64,000 bases of DNA from Xiphydria camelus. Taxonomy: Eukaryota > Arthropoda > Insecta > Hymenoptera > Xiphydriidae. The first letter of the stretch is position 1, and every line of letters starts with the position of its first letter. A program made the translations under genes and the position numbers. The stretch lies in NCBI GenBank assembly GCA_963678675.1, contig OY783191.1, positions 24,386,955-24,450,954 on the forward strand, written 5' to 3'. The notes below the pieces were generated by a model. It worked only from the letters and a program-made list of their open reading frames with translations, had not been told where the DNA came from and made no database searches. This document shows, in pieces, positions 23,372 to 35,232 of this stretch.

Positions 23372-25204
23372 AAATAGAAGAGTTTAGCGGAATCCCATTA
23401 AGCACAACGGAGCAGCATGTAGATATGCGGCCAACGCGTATTACACGTGATCAGAATGATGTAGCAAAGATTGCAGAATGGTTATCGCAACACAATCTGT
23501 TTCCGCAAGTCGATAGTTTACTCTCCATCAACAGAGGTGTCGTTGGTGTTAAAACGTTAAACTGCCATATGGCACAAGAAATTGGTGTATCAGCTATGGC
23601 AAAAAATGTGGGGAATAATTTTGGTTCAATAAAATTTAAACGTAAAGGTGCAGTTCTTTCCTTAGGAGCAGCTAAAAGCAGTATCAAAGTTGGAAATAAT
23701 CCTATATCCATCAATCCCCTGTTATTATTTCAAAGAATCTGTATCGCCAAAAAAAAGTGACGAGGAATTAAAAAGTTATTTTCAGTTTGAACTCGCCCCA
23801 TATCCCCCATCGCTTTTTAATGAGGATGGCATGCGAAAGGGCGCGAAATCGTCACTATTTAAGGCATTTTCCCCAGTAAACCAGCCTTTACGACCGGATA
23901 ACAACATTTTGCATGTTTTTGACGGCGGCAGTTTGTTGCATCGAGTGGCATGGCAAGGAAAATATTCGTATCAACAAATTTGCATAAACTACATTCAATA
24001 TGTTCAAAGGCACTATGGTCATAACGCAGTTGTAGTTTTTGACGGTTATCCAGCGGATGCAGATAGCCGCAATATATACGAAAAGTGCAGAAAGATATCG
24101 ACGCTTTAGAGCACATGTATCCACCGATATAATTTTCGACGACGCAATGATTCTACCTGTGTTTCGCAAGAAAAACTCTTATCGAGCGATAATAACAAAA
24201 GAAATTTAATTTCCATGTTAATTTCAAAGTTTAAAGAACATAATTATACAGCAAAGCAGGCAGTAGAAGACGCGGATGTGCTCATTATTCAGACAGCCAT
24301 CGACATGTCATTGTCTTTTGCGCGTGTTTTTGTTGTCGGAGATGATATCGATTTATTAGTTCTATTAACCGTAAAGGCAAGAGACAAGGAAACCTTTTTT
24401 TTGCTAAATCCAGCGAGAGGGAAAGTTGCAGAAGCGCTTTATTCGACGCGGAGCTTAAATTATAAGGAAGCTGTTGCAAAGAATATTTTATTTTTACATG
24501 CCATTAGTGGTTGTGATACCACATCTGCCCTTTTTAACCAAGGAAAATTAAAGTTCTTCAATCTCCTGGATAGAAACGACTCATTGCTTGAGACTATAGC
24601 AATTTTCCAAGAAATCGAAACAGATGTGAATGCTCTCGCTGCAGCCGAAGAAGCGTTTTTTTTGGCACTATATGGCGGATCATTTGAAAAGGGCACATTG
24701 TATTCGCTTCGATACCAGCATTTTACCAAGTCTGTGTCCAAGAACAAATTTAATATTGCGTCCCTACCACCCACAAGAGATGCTGCAAGACAGCATTGTC
24801 TGCAAGTTTATCACCAAGTTGCTATGTGGTGTGGCAGAGAAAAAGATCCTGAGCAATACGGCTGGCAGAAAACTGAGAACGGGCTCGATGCTGTTCGGGC
24901 TACGTCAGAAGCAGCCCCAGACGCCATTTTAAAATCAATATCCTGCAAATGTAAAAAAGGTTGTGGAGGAGCATGCGGATGTCGGAAAATAGGTTTAAAA
25001 TGCTCAGTGCTGTGTTTAAATTGTAACGGCACAGCATGTGAAAACACTCCTAATTTGGTAGTTGATTCCGATCCTGAAGACCCAAATGAGGATGATGATG
25101 ACTTTAATTCGTTGGAGTGGATATTGGAGGAGACAGAAGATATACAAGATTTGACAGATAGTGAACAAAATGAGCCAGGAACATCCCATGGTACAAAGCG
25201 ATAA
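23372..25204 (+). pseudogene. PIN-like nuclease and CXC (tesmin-type) domain protein, frameshifted
   Basis: The reading enters with EEFSGI and TTEQHVDMRPTRITRD, and the frame opens after a TAATAG that could be a splice acceptor. Later segments are VVVFDGYPAD (acidic PIN-like motif), VVGDDIDLLVLL, HAISGCDTTSALF and a Cys-rich CXC block (CKCKKGCGGACGCRKIGLKC). An acidic tail follows. This domain order belongs to a multicopy family in arthropods, cnidarians and echinoderms whose function is unknown; mobile-element association is my inference. Three single-base shifts break it: an A8 run at about 23749-23756 (one A too many), near 24095, and near 24165. The N-terminal exons may have been lost next to MITE M. 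Confidence 0.7.
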
Positions 25205-26084
25205 AAAATATGCATGTATAAGGTTGAAGTGTGGAATAGGCCTTTTGGGGACACCACGTTAAAAAACGCGCCGCTCAACTCTACCCCCTGGGTGGTGTCG
25301 AAATGAGTTGATAACTTAAGTTATTATTATTTTACTGCACTAAACTTTAGGTAGATTAATTTATACATAATATGTAAAAAATAACATGTAAATGCAGCTT
25401 ATACGGGATTTTTAAAAATTCACCCTACTCTTCGGTCCTGTAACCCGGAAACTATTAGCCTGACAAAAAAACTCAAGATAGCGATTTTATAGCAAAATTT
25501 ATTCTCTTCAATTTGTTTCTAAATATATTTTTTCTAAAACCTACAAGAACCGAGATATAAACCAAAAACTGATTTTGGCTGCCATTTTTTCAAGATGGCG
25601 GTGCGAGCGGCGGTCGCGTAAGGTCGCAAACTTAAGTGCATGTTAAGGACCTCCAAGTTTACATTCTTACCAAGTTTCAAAACTCCACAACCTTTTGCAA
25701 GCAAAAATGTATCTAATGACTGGCCTAAATTAACCTTTCCGGGAAAGGTGCGGGACTGCAAATGCATTTGCAGCTTTCGCCGAAATATGCCGCTCGCCTG
25801 ATGGCTAGATTTAATCCTAGATCAGTGAGGTATTTCGATCGCGATGATACTGAGCAGTGAGAGTCAATACTCAGAATTCCGACTATCGTTTGTCGGAACA
25901 CTTTTATTTAACAGCGTTTCCGCGTTAACAAATATATCAGCAAACGTAAACAGACAAAATAACACCGAAAATACAAAAACCACGTGCAAGTCAAGACAAG
26001 AAATTCGCTGCTACACGCATGCGGGCGACCGGGCGGTAGCGTTATAAAGTTGGAGTGTTGTTCATACGTTCAAGTATTTGTGCC
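25205..26084. other. Right inverted-repeat arm and AT-rich flank
   Basis: 25430-25720 is the right arm of the unit described at 21860-25770. From 25770 to 26084 I see no gene or repeat. Confidence 0.5.
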
Positions 26085-26390
26085 TACCACATACAAATTA
26101 TCTGATCGCGCCTGTTTTACTCAAGTCAAGCTTTCTGGCTTGGGCAAGTGAACGATTTTGGTTTTTATGCACAGTTTACTTGTGCAATTCGGACTGCACA
26201 AGCCAATTTGCGCAAATTGCATGAGCGTGAAAACATGCGCCAACCACGTGTAAATTATTAGACTGCGCCAAATTTACTCAAGTCAAACTTTCTGGCTTGG
26301 GCAAGTGAACGATTTTGGTTTTCACGCACAGTTTATTTGTGCAAATCGGACATGCACAAGCCAATTGGCGCAAATTGCATTAGCGTCAAA
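26085..26390. repeat. Tandem duplication, period about 158 bp
   Basis: A block containing CTCAAGTCAAGCTTTCTGGC and GGGCAAGTGAACGATTTTGG occurs twice in direct orientation, with about 85 percent identity by eye. Both copies are rich in TTGTGCAA and TTGCGCAA half-sites. Confidence 0.65.
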
Positions 26391-27600
26391 ACCCACCTTA
26401 AGAGATACAAATCAGGTTCAATCTACACCCCACAAACATATTCAATGTTAATACGGACTGCCAAAAAGACAGGACGTCCTTACAAAGTAGTAGAAATGAC
26501 TCATGATAAATTCTGTGATGTCAAAGCTGTGCAAGACTTATGGGGTAATAACTTTAATATAGATGAAAATAGAAATCAAGTAAACCCAGATAGCACACTA
26601 ACGTCGAAATGACGTTTTTTGAAGGTCAGTTCTGACGTCAAATGACGAAAAATATTACGTCATTTTAACGTCGCAAAGACGGCTTAATTGCACATCCACA
26701 CGACGTCAGAAAAATCAAGTCATAATGACGTTCTACCGGACGTTGTGATGACGTAAAAAATAACGGTTCTAAAAGGTTAGGTTTGACATATATCTTTTCA
26801 TCGTGAGCGGTCACCCATCCAACTAGTGTCCGCACTTTTCGCTGCTTAACTTCGTTGATCGGTCGGTGTCCTCGAGTCCTCATCTGCTGCACGCTCTTGT
26901 GGTTAAGAATATTATTACTATTGGTGTTCATATGAAGTTTGATGAATAAATGTATATTGCTTTTCCTGTCAATAAGAAAGAGCTTGAATAAATAAGATTT
27001 TATAATTGTATTATTCTTTTCTCAACATTTTTCTAAATTTATGATTGTGTCTTTTGATAAATATTCTTGCATAGACGCAAATTGATATTAATATTAATTT
27101 GCGTTTATGCCAGATATAAATAATAAATAAATATAAATAAATAAATAAATAATTATATGTGAATATTTATTCATCCTACATTAATTGATTGTCTTTCATT
27201 TACTTTAATAATCTGTGCTTTTTAATAAACAGTATAGTTTATAACTTGCTCAACATACTCTGGAGACTCGAAATGAAATAATTTATTGATTTAATAATTG
27301 AACAAATTACAATTTTTGGCCAGTTATTCACAAATAAATTTTCAAGTCCCTATATATGCTGGAGACCGAAATTTTTCTGTCTCGTTCGTCATTAAAAAAG
27401 ACGTTGAATTTTGACGTCCAAGGTACGTCGTAAATATGATGTCCCTGTGACGTTAATATTACGACAACTGACGTCTGAAACCCTATACTGACCAAAAAAT
27501 GACGTCTGAGACGTTATTCTAACGTCAGTGTGCTACCTGGGAAAGTGACATGATATAAAAATCCTTAAAGTAGATAAGGAGCATATTCCACGGAAAGAAA
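26391..27600 (+). pseudogene. Unidentified coding fragment split by a MITE
   Basis: 26391-26584 encodes a plausible stretch with TAKKTGRPYKVVEMTHDKFC and VQDLWGNNFNIDEN. After the MITE, the frame continues from 27542 with HDIKILKVDKEH, following one TGA where a Trp codon is likely. The smooth continuation across the insertion shows that it was once coding. The ending resembles C-terminal pieces of repetitive arthropod proteins, but I cannot name the family. Confidence 0.4.
26585..27541. mobile_element. MITE with CCCAG(A/G)TAGCACACT ends, 957 bp
   Basis: Left end CCCAGATAGCACACTAACGT; the right end is the complement of CCCAGGTAGCACACTGACGT. Internal arms repeat TGACGTC-type words many times. 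Flanks suggest a 3-bp AAA duplication, because removing the element and one AAA rejoins the interrupted reading frame. A superfamily is not assigned. Confidence 0.75.
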
Positions 27601-28100
27601 AAATCAGGAAAAATTACCGTGCTTGGCACTGTAATCGTGGTGCAAGCGGCACTTTCTGGGATTTTTCTTGGTGAACAAAGGAAAAATTCACAGTTACACT
27701 GGAATAATTACTGTACACACATGCTAGAATTTTTACTGCACTGTAAAACAAAAATTATTGAACAGCACAGTAAAATTTCCGTGACTTAGAAATTTTCTCG
27801 TGCTGTGAAATACTTTTTCTTGATTTTCTGTTAAATATTATGAGAAAATCAAGAAATTTTCGGGTGCTAGAGAGCACCGGAATTTTTCCGGTGCTGTCGC
27901 AGAAAATCACTGCCGATTGTTGCCGAATGGCCATTCGGGCCTGTTCGTTTGCCCCGCTACGCGAGACAGGGCCGTATCTAACGAGGGGCCATTTCGTGCC
28001 ACGCACGAATGCGCGCACGAAGGCGCATTAGCTATGGGGTGGCAAAAGGCCTCATCATCTAGAAGCGGCCCTGACCCGAGAGTAAAGAGAAAGTATCTAA
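27542..28100. other. Intergenic sequence with an ACCGGAAAAATT-type foldback
   Basis: Around 27580-27910, repeated words such as CGTGCTTGGCACTG, GCACAGTAAAATTTCC and AGCACCGGAATTTTTCC suggest another degraded MITE. No boundaries are supported. Confidence 0.35.
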
Positions 28101-28922
28101 AGCCCCCTGTACACGTTGGGCCAATGCGTTGGGCCAATGCGTTGGGCCAATGAGTTGGGACAGCGTTTACACGTTGGCGTTGCTCATTCTGCATTGGCCA
28201 TTTCACGTGGATGGACGTGGACACTATCGCAGTCGCGGCCATTTACTTGAACAGCACTTTCTATTTTGTATAGGTTTTCTCGTCTGACAATTATTTTATG
28301 TGTTTCGAAAAGTCTCTGAAACAATATGTTAAAACGTCAGAGGTAAAAAAAATTTTTTTAAGAAAAAAATGACAAGTCATGTAATATATTAAAACGTCAG
28401 ACGGAGGTAACATAAAAAAATGTTCGAAACAAAAGTTACAAATTTGAGGGCGTCTGATACCCCTTTATTAGTGACCTAGCCGACGATTTACATAGGTACA
28501 TCATTTGTGACCTTCAAACAAGTAACATACAAATTTTCAGCCCGAGGTACGAATATTTTTTGAGCAAATTTTTTTCTTTTTTGAGTAATCTGGCATGTCT
28601 TTTGCAGGGGTTCTGAGCAAAATCCTTGTAAATGACACTTCCTAATGGTCCATCCAATCACCTCAAAAAATGCTAGTCGAAGGTGTTATTGTAATACCTC
28701 TGTGACCGCCATCTTTTAGTATATAACGGCACCTACGAGAGGCCAACGTGTGAACGCTGTTGGCGGACTGCGCCAAGATCCTTTGATATGTGGACGAAAA
28801 ACCGACAACACTCGGTTGGCCGGCCAACGCTGGCCGCCAACGACAAATTTACGCCAAGTGGCCCTGTACACGTTGGCCCAACGCATTGGCCCAACGCATT
28901 GGCCCAACGTGTACAGGGGCCT
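28101..28922. mobile_element. PIF/Harbinger-like MITE, 822 bp, TAA target
   Basis: TAA occurs at 28098-28100 and 28923-28925. Ends read AGCCCCCTGTACACGTTGG and the complement of AGGCCCCTGTACACGTTGG. Each end carries three tandem copies of a 13-14 base GTTGGGCCAATGC unit, which give false ORFs. Confidence 0.85.
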
Positions 28923-29495
28923 TAAAAGGGGCCGAAGGGGCCGATTGCACCCTTTTTGTGTCGCAGAGCGAATCTCTACGTCACAACGAGTATATGGATA
29001 TGACGCTTGCGAATGTTGGGAATGCGCCGTTAGGACTTTGATTATCGTGATTTATCATAATGTGTTTACTTGTAAGAAGGGATCCATAGGTCTTACTGCT
29101 ACTGTCGTTGATCCGAGATCAAAGGTAAGGGAAGGTGGAACATGATGGGGTTACTAAAGAATTAATTCCGGACTCGTTTCGCTCGCCGGTTTCATTGGGG
29201 GGTTTCGTCCCCCAAACCCCCTGAGTCTTTTAGGGTCTTCGGTCCTCATAATGCTTCATAAGAATGACTGACGATTGTTCAAACCCTATAACGGGAAACT
29301 TGATTGTTAAAATGCGTTGCTTTTTTGCAATATGCACGACTAATAAATTGTAAACTTAGTTAGAAAGGTGCAGAGTCTTGAGGAATCCTCGTCTATCAAT
29401 AACTTTGGGATACCAAATTTCCCGAAAATTCGATAGATTCCTGCATTTCAATCCACCATATTAGATCTGCCATTTTGAATTTTGAATTTTGGGCC
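28923..29495. other. Intergenic sequence
   Basis: A GC-rich patch near 29170-29225 holds a small hairpin (GGGGGGTTTCGTCCCCC). No gene or element boundary is supported. Confidence 0.4.
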
Positions 29496-29498
29496 TTA

Positions 29499-30051
29499 AG
29501 GTAGCCACAGACGTACAGTTATTTCTCAAGGTTTGGACTGCGCAGTCCAAGCCTTGAGATTTTCATCAACGTGTGTGGTGAAGACCTTGAGGCCGCCGGT
29601 GGACTGTACAGTCCACAAAATCCTGTTCGAAAAGCCATCGAGAATAACTGCGCAGACCTGACTGAACAGGCCAAACTCGGCGTGTGTGGTAGAACCTCCA
29701 GTACTGGCGCTTTTAACTCCAACTTTTGCCACTAGAGCGAATATATTTTCTTATGGCGTGATTTTAGCCCGTAGTTTTGAATACTTTCTTATTACGTATC
29801 ACACGATACACATATAAATATAAATACATTTCTATTGGTGTCCTTCTAATGCGTAGGTAACCTCCACAACTGATATCTAAAACTAGTTTGTTTTTTCACC
29901 GCCAGAGGTCATGTCGCCATTCGACAGATTCCGAGTCACGAACTGACGTGTACCTCAGTCCGTGTGTGGGCCATCCGCCATTAAAGGAAATCCTCAAGGC
30001 CTCGACTGCACAGTTTTGCCTTGAGGAATAACTGTACGTCTGTGGCTACCT
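29499..30051. mobile_element. PIF/Harbinger-like MITE, 553 bp, TTA target
   Basis: TTA occurs at 29496-29498 and 30052-30054. Ends read AGGTAGCCACAGACGTACAG with an exact complement. Subterminal palindromes are built around GGACTGCGCAGTCC and GGACTGTACAGTCC. Confidence 0.85.
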
Positions 30052-30054
30052 TTA

Positions 30055-30404
30055 CGTTTGCATTTGGCGACTTAAATAACCTTGGGATACCAAGTTTCAC
30101 AAAAATCCGAAGGATTATCGCGTTTCGATGAGCCATGTTGAATTCGCTGTATTGAATTTTTGAAATAAGTTTCAGACAAAAGTTGCAGATATTCTAAAAC
30201 TGTATAATATATGTCTAACATATTTTCTCTCTGACTAACTCTTTTCTTGAAATTAATTAATTTTACATATTGATCGGGCTCAAAATCTTCGTATTTCATA
30301 TCATCAGTAACACAAATGTAATTGTTTCAGTCGTGGCGGAGCTCAATCGGTTGAATCGTTTATCGCTAGAGCGCAAGCACACATGCACGCACGCACGCAG
30401 AAAG
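30055..30404. other. Intergenic sequence
   Basis: No gene or repeat boundary is recognised. It ends at the 3' tail of the LINE. Confidence 0.4.
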
Positions 30405-30675
30405 ATTGATTGATTGATGATTGATTGATGATGATGTTTTTTCCCATAATTGAGCAAAAATTTGCAGTATGACTGCATGTACAGCGTGAATAAAATTGTG
30501 GATTAAGTAACAATAGTAATAAAATAAAATAATATAAAATAAAATAAAATGAGATAAAATAAGATAAAAAGGAAAATATGAAATCGAATAAACTCAAATA
30601 AAGAAAAAATAAAATAAAAATAACAATAATATACGTTTAACTGCCTGCTGCACAGACGGCAGTAAGAAGAGATAT

Positions 30676-33600
30676 TTAGTTATCGGATACATTATCTGTA
30701 GCGATGAGGGTAGAACTCGAGGCTGCTTCAGAGTTTTCCAGAGACATCAGGTGGGACTTGACCTTCGATTTGAAGATTGGACGTGAGGATGACAATCTCA
30801 CGCCAACCGGGAGAGAATTCGATACATATGGAGCTGCGACGGCAAAGGAGTGCAAGTAGGTATCAGTCTGGTATTTAGGTACAATTAGGCGGTCATCCGA
30901 TTGTCCTCTCTGAGGACGTCTTTCTACGCGGGCAATCAACATGTCACCGGAGAAGGAGGGTGTGCCTAGATGAAGAACAGAGTAAGCGAAACAAGCCACC
31001 GCCTGTTTCCTTAAGCCGGGTTTTCACTGCGCGAAACTGTTTCGCGAAGAAGAGAGAATGAGTGAGAAGAGGGAGCGCGAGAAAAGGAGGAGACACGACT
31101 AGCACAACAGTTTCGTGTGGAGTTTCGCGCAGTGAAAACCCGGCTTTACACCTTCTATCGAAAGTCATCCGAGTTTTCTTCGATGATGCGAAACAGAGAC
31201 ATCACGCAGGAGATTGAAGATGTATCTCACTCCTTTGTTGATAAGCCTTTGAAGTTTGATGTCGTTGGCAACACCTGCGGCAAGAAGAGCTACTGCACAG
31301 TAATCCACATGCGGCATCACCAGAGTATTGACTAGTTTTTTCCGCATCTCCGCGTCAGTGAAGTCGCGAAGCTGCTGAAGTTTGTAGATTGGACCATTGA
31401 CATTCGATGTGACTCTGGCAATGTGCTGGTGAAAAGTTAGCTTCGAATCGAGGATAACTCCCAGGTTCTTAACTGAAGAGACAAATGGAATGATATTGCA
31501 ACCACCACTCAGCGTAGGAAGCGGATCATGATTGATTTGATTGATCAGGCGATTGTTGCCCAAGATGATGGCCTTGGTTTTGAGGAGGTTAAGTTGCAGA
31601 CGATTTTTGTTTCCCCAGCTGCTAATGGCCATGATGTCTTTGTTCATACTACGCATGCAGTTTGCCAATTCGTGAGGTGAGCATGTGGCGTGAACCTATA
31701 GATCGTCTGCGAACATGAGCCTATTGGCGAACTTGATTGACTCCCCTATGTCGTTGACGAAGAGTGTGAACAGAAGAGGACCCAGAACCGAGCCCTCTGG
31801 AGGACTCCTGTATTTGTGGAGACCCAACTGGTAAGTGCGTTCGCATCAAATTTTATCGCTTGACGTCTGCCGACCAGGTACGATACTATCCACTTTATGA
31901 CGCCTTTGGAGAATCCTATTTTCCTCAGTTTTTCCAGTAGGATACCATGTGAAACAGTGTCGAACGCCTTGGAAAAGTCGAACAAGACCAGTACTGTAAC
32001 CTGGCGCCTGTCCGTCCCATGCCTAACATCATTTAATAGCTTTAACAATGCCGTTGCCGTACTGTAGCCGGTCCTGAATCCGCATTGCCACGGGTTCAGG
32101 ATTTCGTGCTGCTTGATGTAGGCAGAGCTTTGATTAAATACGAGACGCTCTAGGATCTTACTTATTGCGGGTAGTAATGCGATAGGCTTGTAGTCATTTG
32201 CTCAGCTTGGCGTGGCGACCTTATTGATAGGAATGATGATGGCTTTCTTCCAAGTAGTGGGGAAAGAGTCCGCGATGGAGCGATTGAATACGTTGCTAAG
32301 GAAGTTTATTACCAGATATAATACTGGTCGTAACATGTGTAGGTTCAGGCCATCAGCTCCCGTGGCATTAGATTTAATTGATTTTACTACCTTCTCAACA
32401 TCAGTGGGTGAAATAGGTGAAAAACTGAGCTCCGGTCAGTCAAGTGCAGGCAGTACATCGTGGTAATCAGGTAGAGTGAGCTGCTGGTCGGTGATGGATA
32501 CCTTGGCGAGGGCCAGATTCAGTTCTTCAGGAGGCACAACCAACGGAGGTAAGGCAAGTGAATTAATAAGGCCAAGATTCCTCAGCTCCGCCCACATGGC
32601 AGCGGGTGCAAGGCCGTCCGACCTTGTGCGGTAGTACTCGATCCGAGCGGCAGATAACCGATCACGAAGACTATCGCGAGCTTCACGGTAGGCCATGAGG
32701 TTATTTTTACATTTGTTGCGCCTGTAGCGACGATAGACAGTCCGCAGCTTCCTTTAAGCAAGATTGAGCTCAGAAGCGACCCAAGGAGCATGTTTTACAC
32801 CATTGACTTTGAGCATGACAACTGGTGCCACAGTGTCGAGTACTTTGTGGAAGTTGAAATAAAAATTTTCCAGTGTTGCGTCAACACTGGAGTCGTTGGT
32901 AGCCAGTAATGTCCAGTCTATGCTAGCGAATTTTTCTTGAGCCTCAGTTGACGCCATGCGCCCCAGTCGCCTGGTGCTAATGGTCTTGGCAGATGGACGA
33001 ATTCCTTGAATGACAAGAGCAGCATGTATCAAGTGATGCCCCGCTCCCAAAGGAGTATCCGATTTGCCCCAGGAGACAACTTGGTCAGATTCATCAACAA
33101 TGCAGAAGTCCAGCCACGTCTCAAAACTCCCAGTGGTATGAGTAAAGCTATGATCGACTATTTTCAGTGACAGGTCCCTCACGAGTGATTTAACGTAGCG
33201 AGCGTCATGGTTAAGACTGAGTTGATCGGCATTAAAGTCGCCCAGAATTACCTTATGTACGTAGTCCTCCATAGCAGGGGATAAAATTGTGCAAAAGTCC
33301 ACAGGGATGGTGAATGGACATGCGGCGGTCTGTAGACGACTGCCGTGAAGATCAGCGGGACATCAGGCTTCCTCAGCACACACATGATGTATTCGATCAT
33401 TCCAGATTTATTGACCGTGTTTGAGCTAGCGATAATGGTGGCTGAGAAGGACTCGTGGATATAGAGAGCTACACCTCCACCGTTCACGTTTCTATCATTT
33501 CGAATGACGGAGTAGTTGGCCAGGCTGATGACAGAATCGGGTATCGTGGGAGAAAGCCAGGTTTCAGTTACGGCAATCACATGGTAAGTTGGACTGATAT

Positions 33601-33715
33601 CAAGATGGCTTTTGAGAGCGTTCAAGTGAGAGCGTACGGAGTTAGTGTTGAGACAACAGCATCGAAAAGTGTTACCACATGAAGGACTATTTACTAAGCG
33701 AGCAGGTCGTGAACT
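30676..33715 (-). pseudogene. LINE copy 1 ORF2: endonuclease and reverse transcriptase, broken
   Basis: Pieces in order are endonuclease N-terminus (VTETWLS, IRNDRNVNGGG), the catalytic KVILGDFNADQLS segment with GAGHHLIHA, the linker, reverse transcriptase (VLVLFDFSKAFDTVSHG) and the C-terminal LQRLINKGVRYIF region. Frameshifts and stops separate them, and a 132-bp MITE sits at 31014-31145. The YADD region is mutated near 31690-31720. The frame is continuous with ORF1 apart from a TGA at 33716-33718. Confidence 0.85.
31014..31145. mobile_element. PIF/Harbinger-like MITE, 132 bp, TTA target
   Basis: TTA occurs at 31011-31013 and 31146-31148. Ends read AGCCGGGTTTTCACTGCGCG with an exact complement. 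It is inserted in the C-terminal coding part of LINE copy 1 and so is younger than that copy. Confidence 0.9.
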
Positions 33716-34640
33716 TCATTGCGTTGAGTTAGTGTAGAGCTGTGCAATCTTTGGTATGTCTGCCTGAGAATTGATAATGTGAACTAGAGTATCGTTATTG
33801 GCTTTAGCAAAGACTGTACTGCTCTTTGCCCAGATATATTTGAAGCCAGCATCCCTAAGAGCTGACTTTGCTGCTGTCAGGAGTTTCATGACGTTGGACG
33901 GCAATAAAAGGTTGATGTAGATAGTCGAATTGCTGTCGGGCGAGGTAATTTGTCCGATGTCACCTAGGACTTCCTTGTCGAGTTGCGAGAATCTGAGTGG
34001 GCCATGTGTGCGCTTAGCGGCAATAAATCGGGATGCAATTACTGAGGTCTTGCACACTACTGCGAAAGCGGTCCTAGTTGGTACAGATTCCACCGGAGCA
34101 GCCCTTGTAGAGTGAACAGCAGCTTTTTTGCGAAGAAGACGAGCGCTGCAGAGGTCATCAGAGTTTAGATTGATCTTGAGCATGTTGGCTACCGCAGTCG
34201 CTATTCGAAGTAGGGTGGCTTCAGAGACAGATCCAAAAGAAAGACCAGAGATCGTTATTTCAGAGTCAAGGCCAGGACTAGTGGTTCCTCTCTGGATCCA
34301 GCCTGTGTCAGATCATCAACTCTTTTACTAAGTTTGTTGACCGAGTCTCTAAGCTCCGCGTTTTCTTCGGACAAGTGTTTGGTGACTTCTGTAAGAGTGT
34401 CGGTTTTTTGAACGAGTTGGCCTGTCGTAGTTTTGAGGCCAGCTACATCAGAGCAGACAGCTTCCACTGTCGCTCGAATGGTTGGAAGTTCCTGAAGGAG
34501 AGCGTGGTCTTGAGACTGAGTTGCGCGGATTAACTTGAGTTCCTCTCGCAAGGCACTGTTGCTGGACGAATCAGATGCTCGCATACTTGCGAGTTCTTCA
34601 AGGACAGAAGCGATGGTGGCCTTGGGTGGTTTTGAGAGAG
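33716..34640 (-). pseudogene. LINE copy 1 ORF1, partial
   Basis: Two frames (34584-34255 and 34183-33716) carry a heptad-like coiled coil (ELRDSVNKLSKRVDDL) followed by a domain like that of copy 2 (FAVVCKTSVIASRFIAAKR, FKYIWAKSSTVFAK). A frameshift separates them, and the N-terminus is lost. It ends in TGA, directly in frame with ORF2. Confidence 0.75.
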
Positions 34641-35232
34641 AGAAAGAGAAAGAGAGAGAGAGAGAGATTGATTGATTGATTGATTGATGAAATGTTTATT
34701 GTTCAAATAGAACAAATCATAATGCCCTGAAATCAGGGCAAGCGTATAGTATACAATTTTAAAACAGCGTAAGCAAATATAATAGACTTTAAGCGGGTAC
34801 ATAGAAAGTATGAGCGCAATAAAATAGTAATAGTGTGTAAGCATAATGAATAAGCGTTCTCTCTCATTTAAAGTTAACAATCGTAAACACGTAGATAAAT
34901 AAAACAGTTAAGTAAAAAACAATTAAATAATACCAAATCAAACAGCAGCAGCGCAGAGGTATAAAGCATAACGAGTAATAATAATATAAGCGAGTATGTA
35001 AAAAATAGCGTGGGCGTAGTGCAAGCATAGTAACAGAATAAAAGTGTAAGTATAATAACAAGTAATAATGTACATAATATAATGATATAATGATATAAAC
35101 ACGTTGGTAAACAAAAACATTTAAGTAAAATCAATTAAACAAAATAAGTAGGAAGAAGTCAAATCAACAAGCAGTATCTCAAGGTGAAGACATAGAATAT
35201 TGACAATTAACTTAAATATTGCCTATCGATAA

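Larger units (their letters stand above)
21860..25770. mobile_element. Candidate element: PIN/CXC gene between long inverted repeats
   Basis: The segment at about 21870-22190 is repeated inverted at about 25430-25720, with roughly 90 percent identity by eye over more than 300 bases, including a CAGATTTTTTCAAGATGGCGG-like stretch. Outside the arms the two flanks still share weak similarity. Between the arms lie a TTA-flanked MITE and the broken CXC gene. I infer that the repeats bound one mobile unit; the exact ends and target duplication are not resolved. 21531-21860 holds nothing recognisable. Confidence 0.5.
30405..34640 (-). mobile_element. Jockey/CR1-type LINE, copy 1, degraded
   Basis: Minus orientation. 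The 3' end carries a TCAA-type tail (30405-30435, with ATCAATCATCAATCAATC). ORF2 and part of ORF1 are recognisable but interrupted. It is about 60-70 percent similar to copy 2 at protein level, by eye. The 5' part is cut where the tail of copy 2 and an AG-rich tract begin (34640-34666). Confidence 0.85.

Noticed and set aside
28750..29145. ORFs with repeated RIGPTHWPN-type peptides
   Set aside because: They translate the 13-14 bp tandem units in the MITE ends.
34530..35134. Hydrophobic Leu/Tyr-rich minus-strand ORFs
   Set aside because: They lie in the AT-rich 3' UTR of LINE copy 2 and look like low-complexity artefacts.
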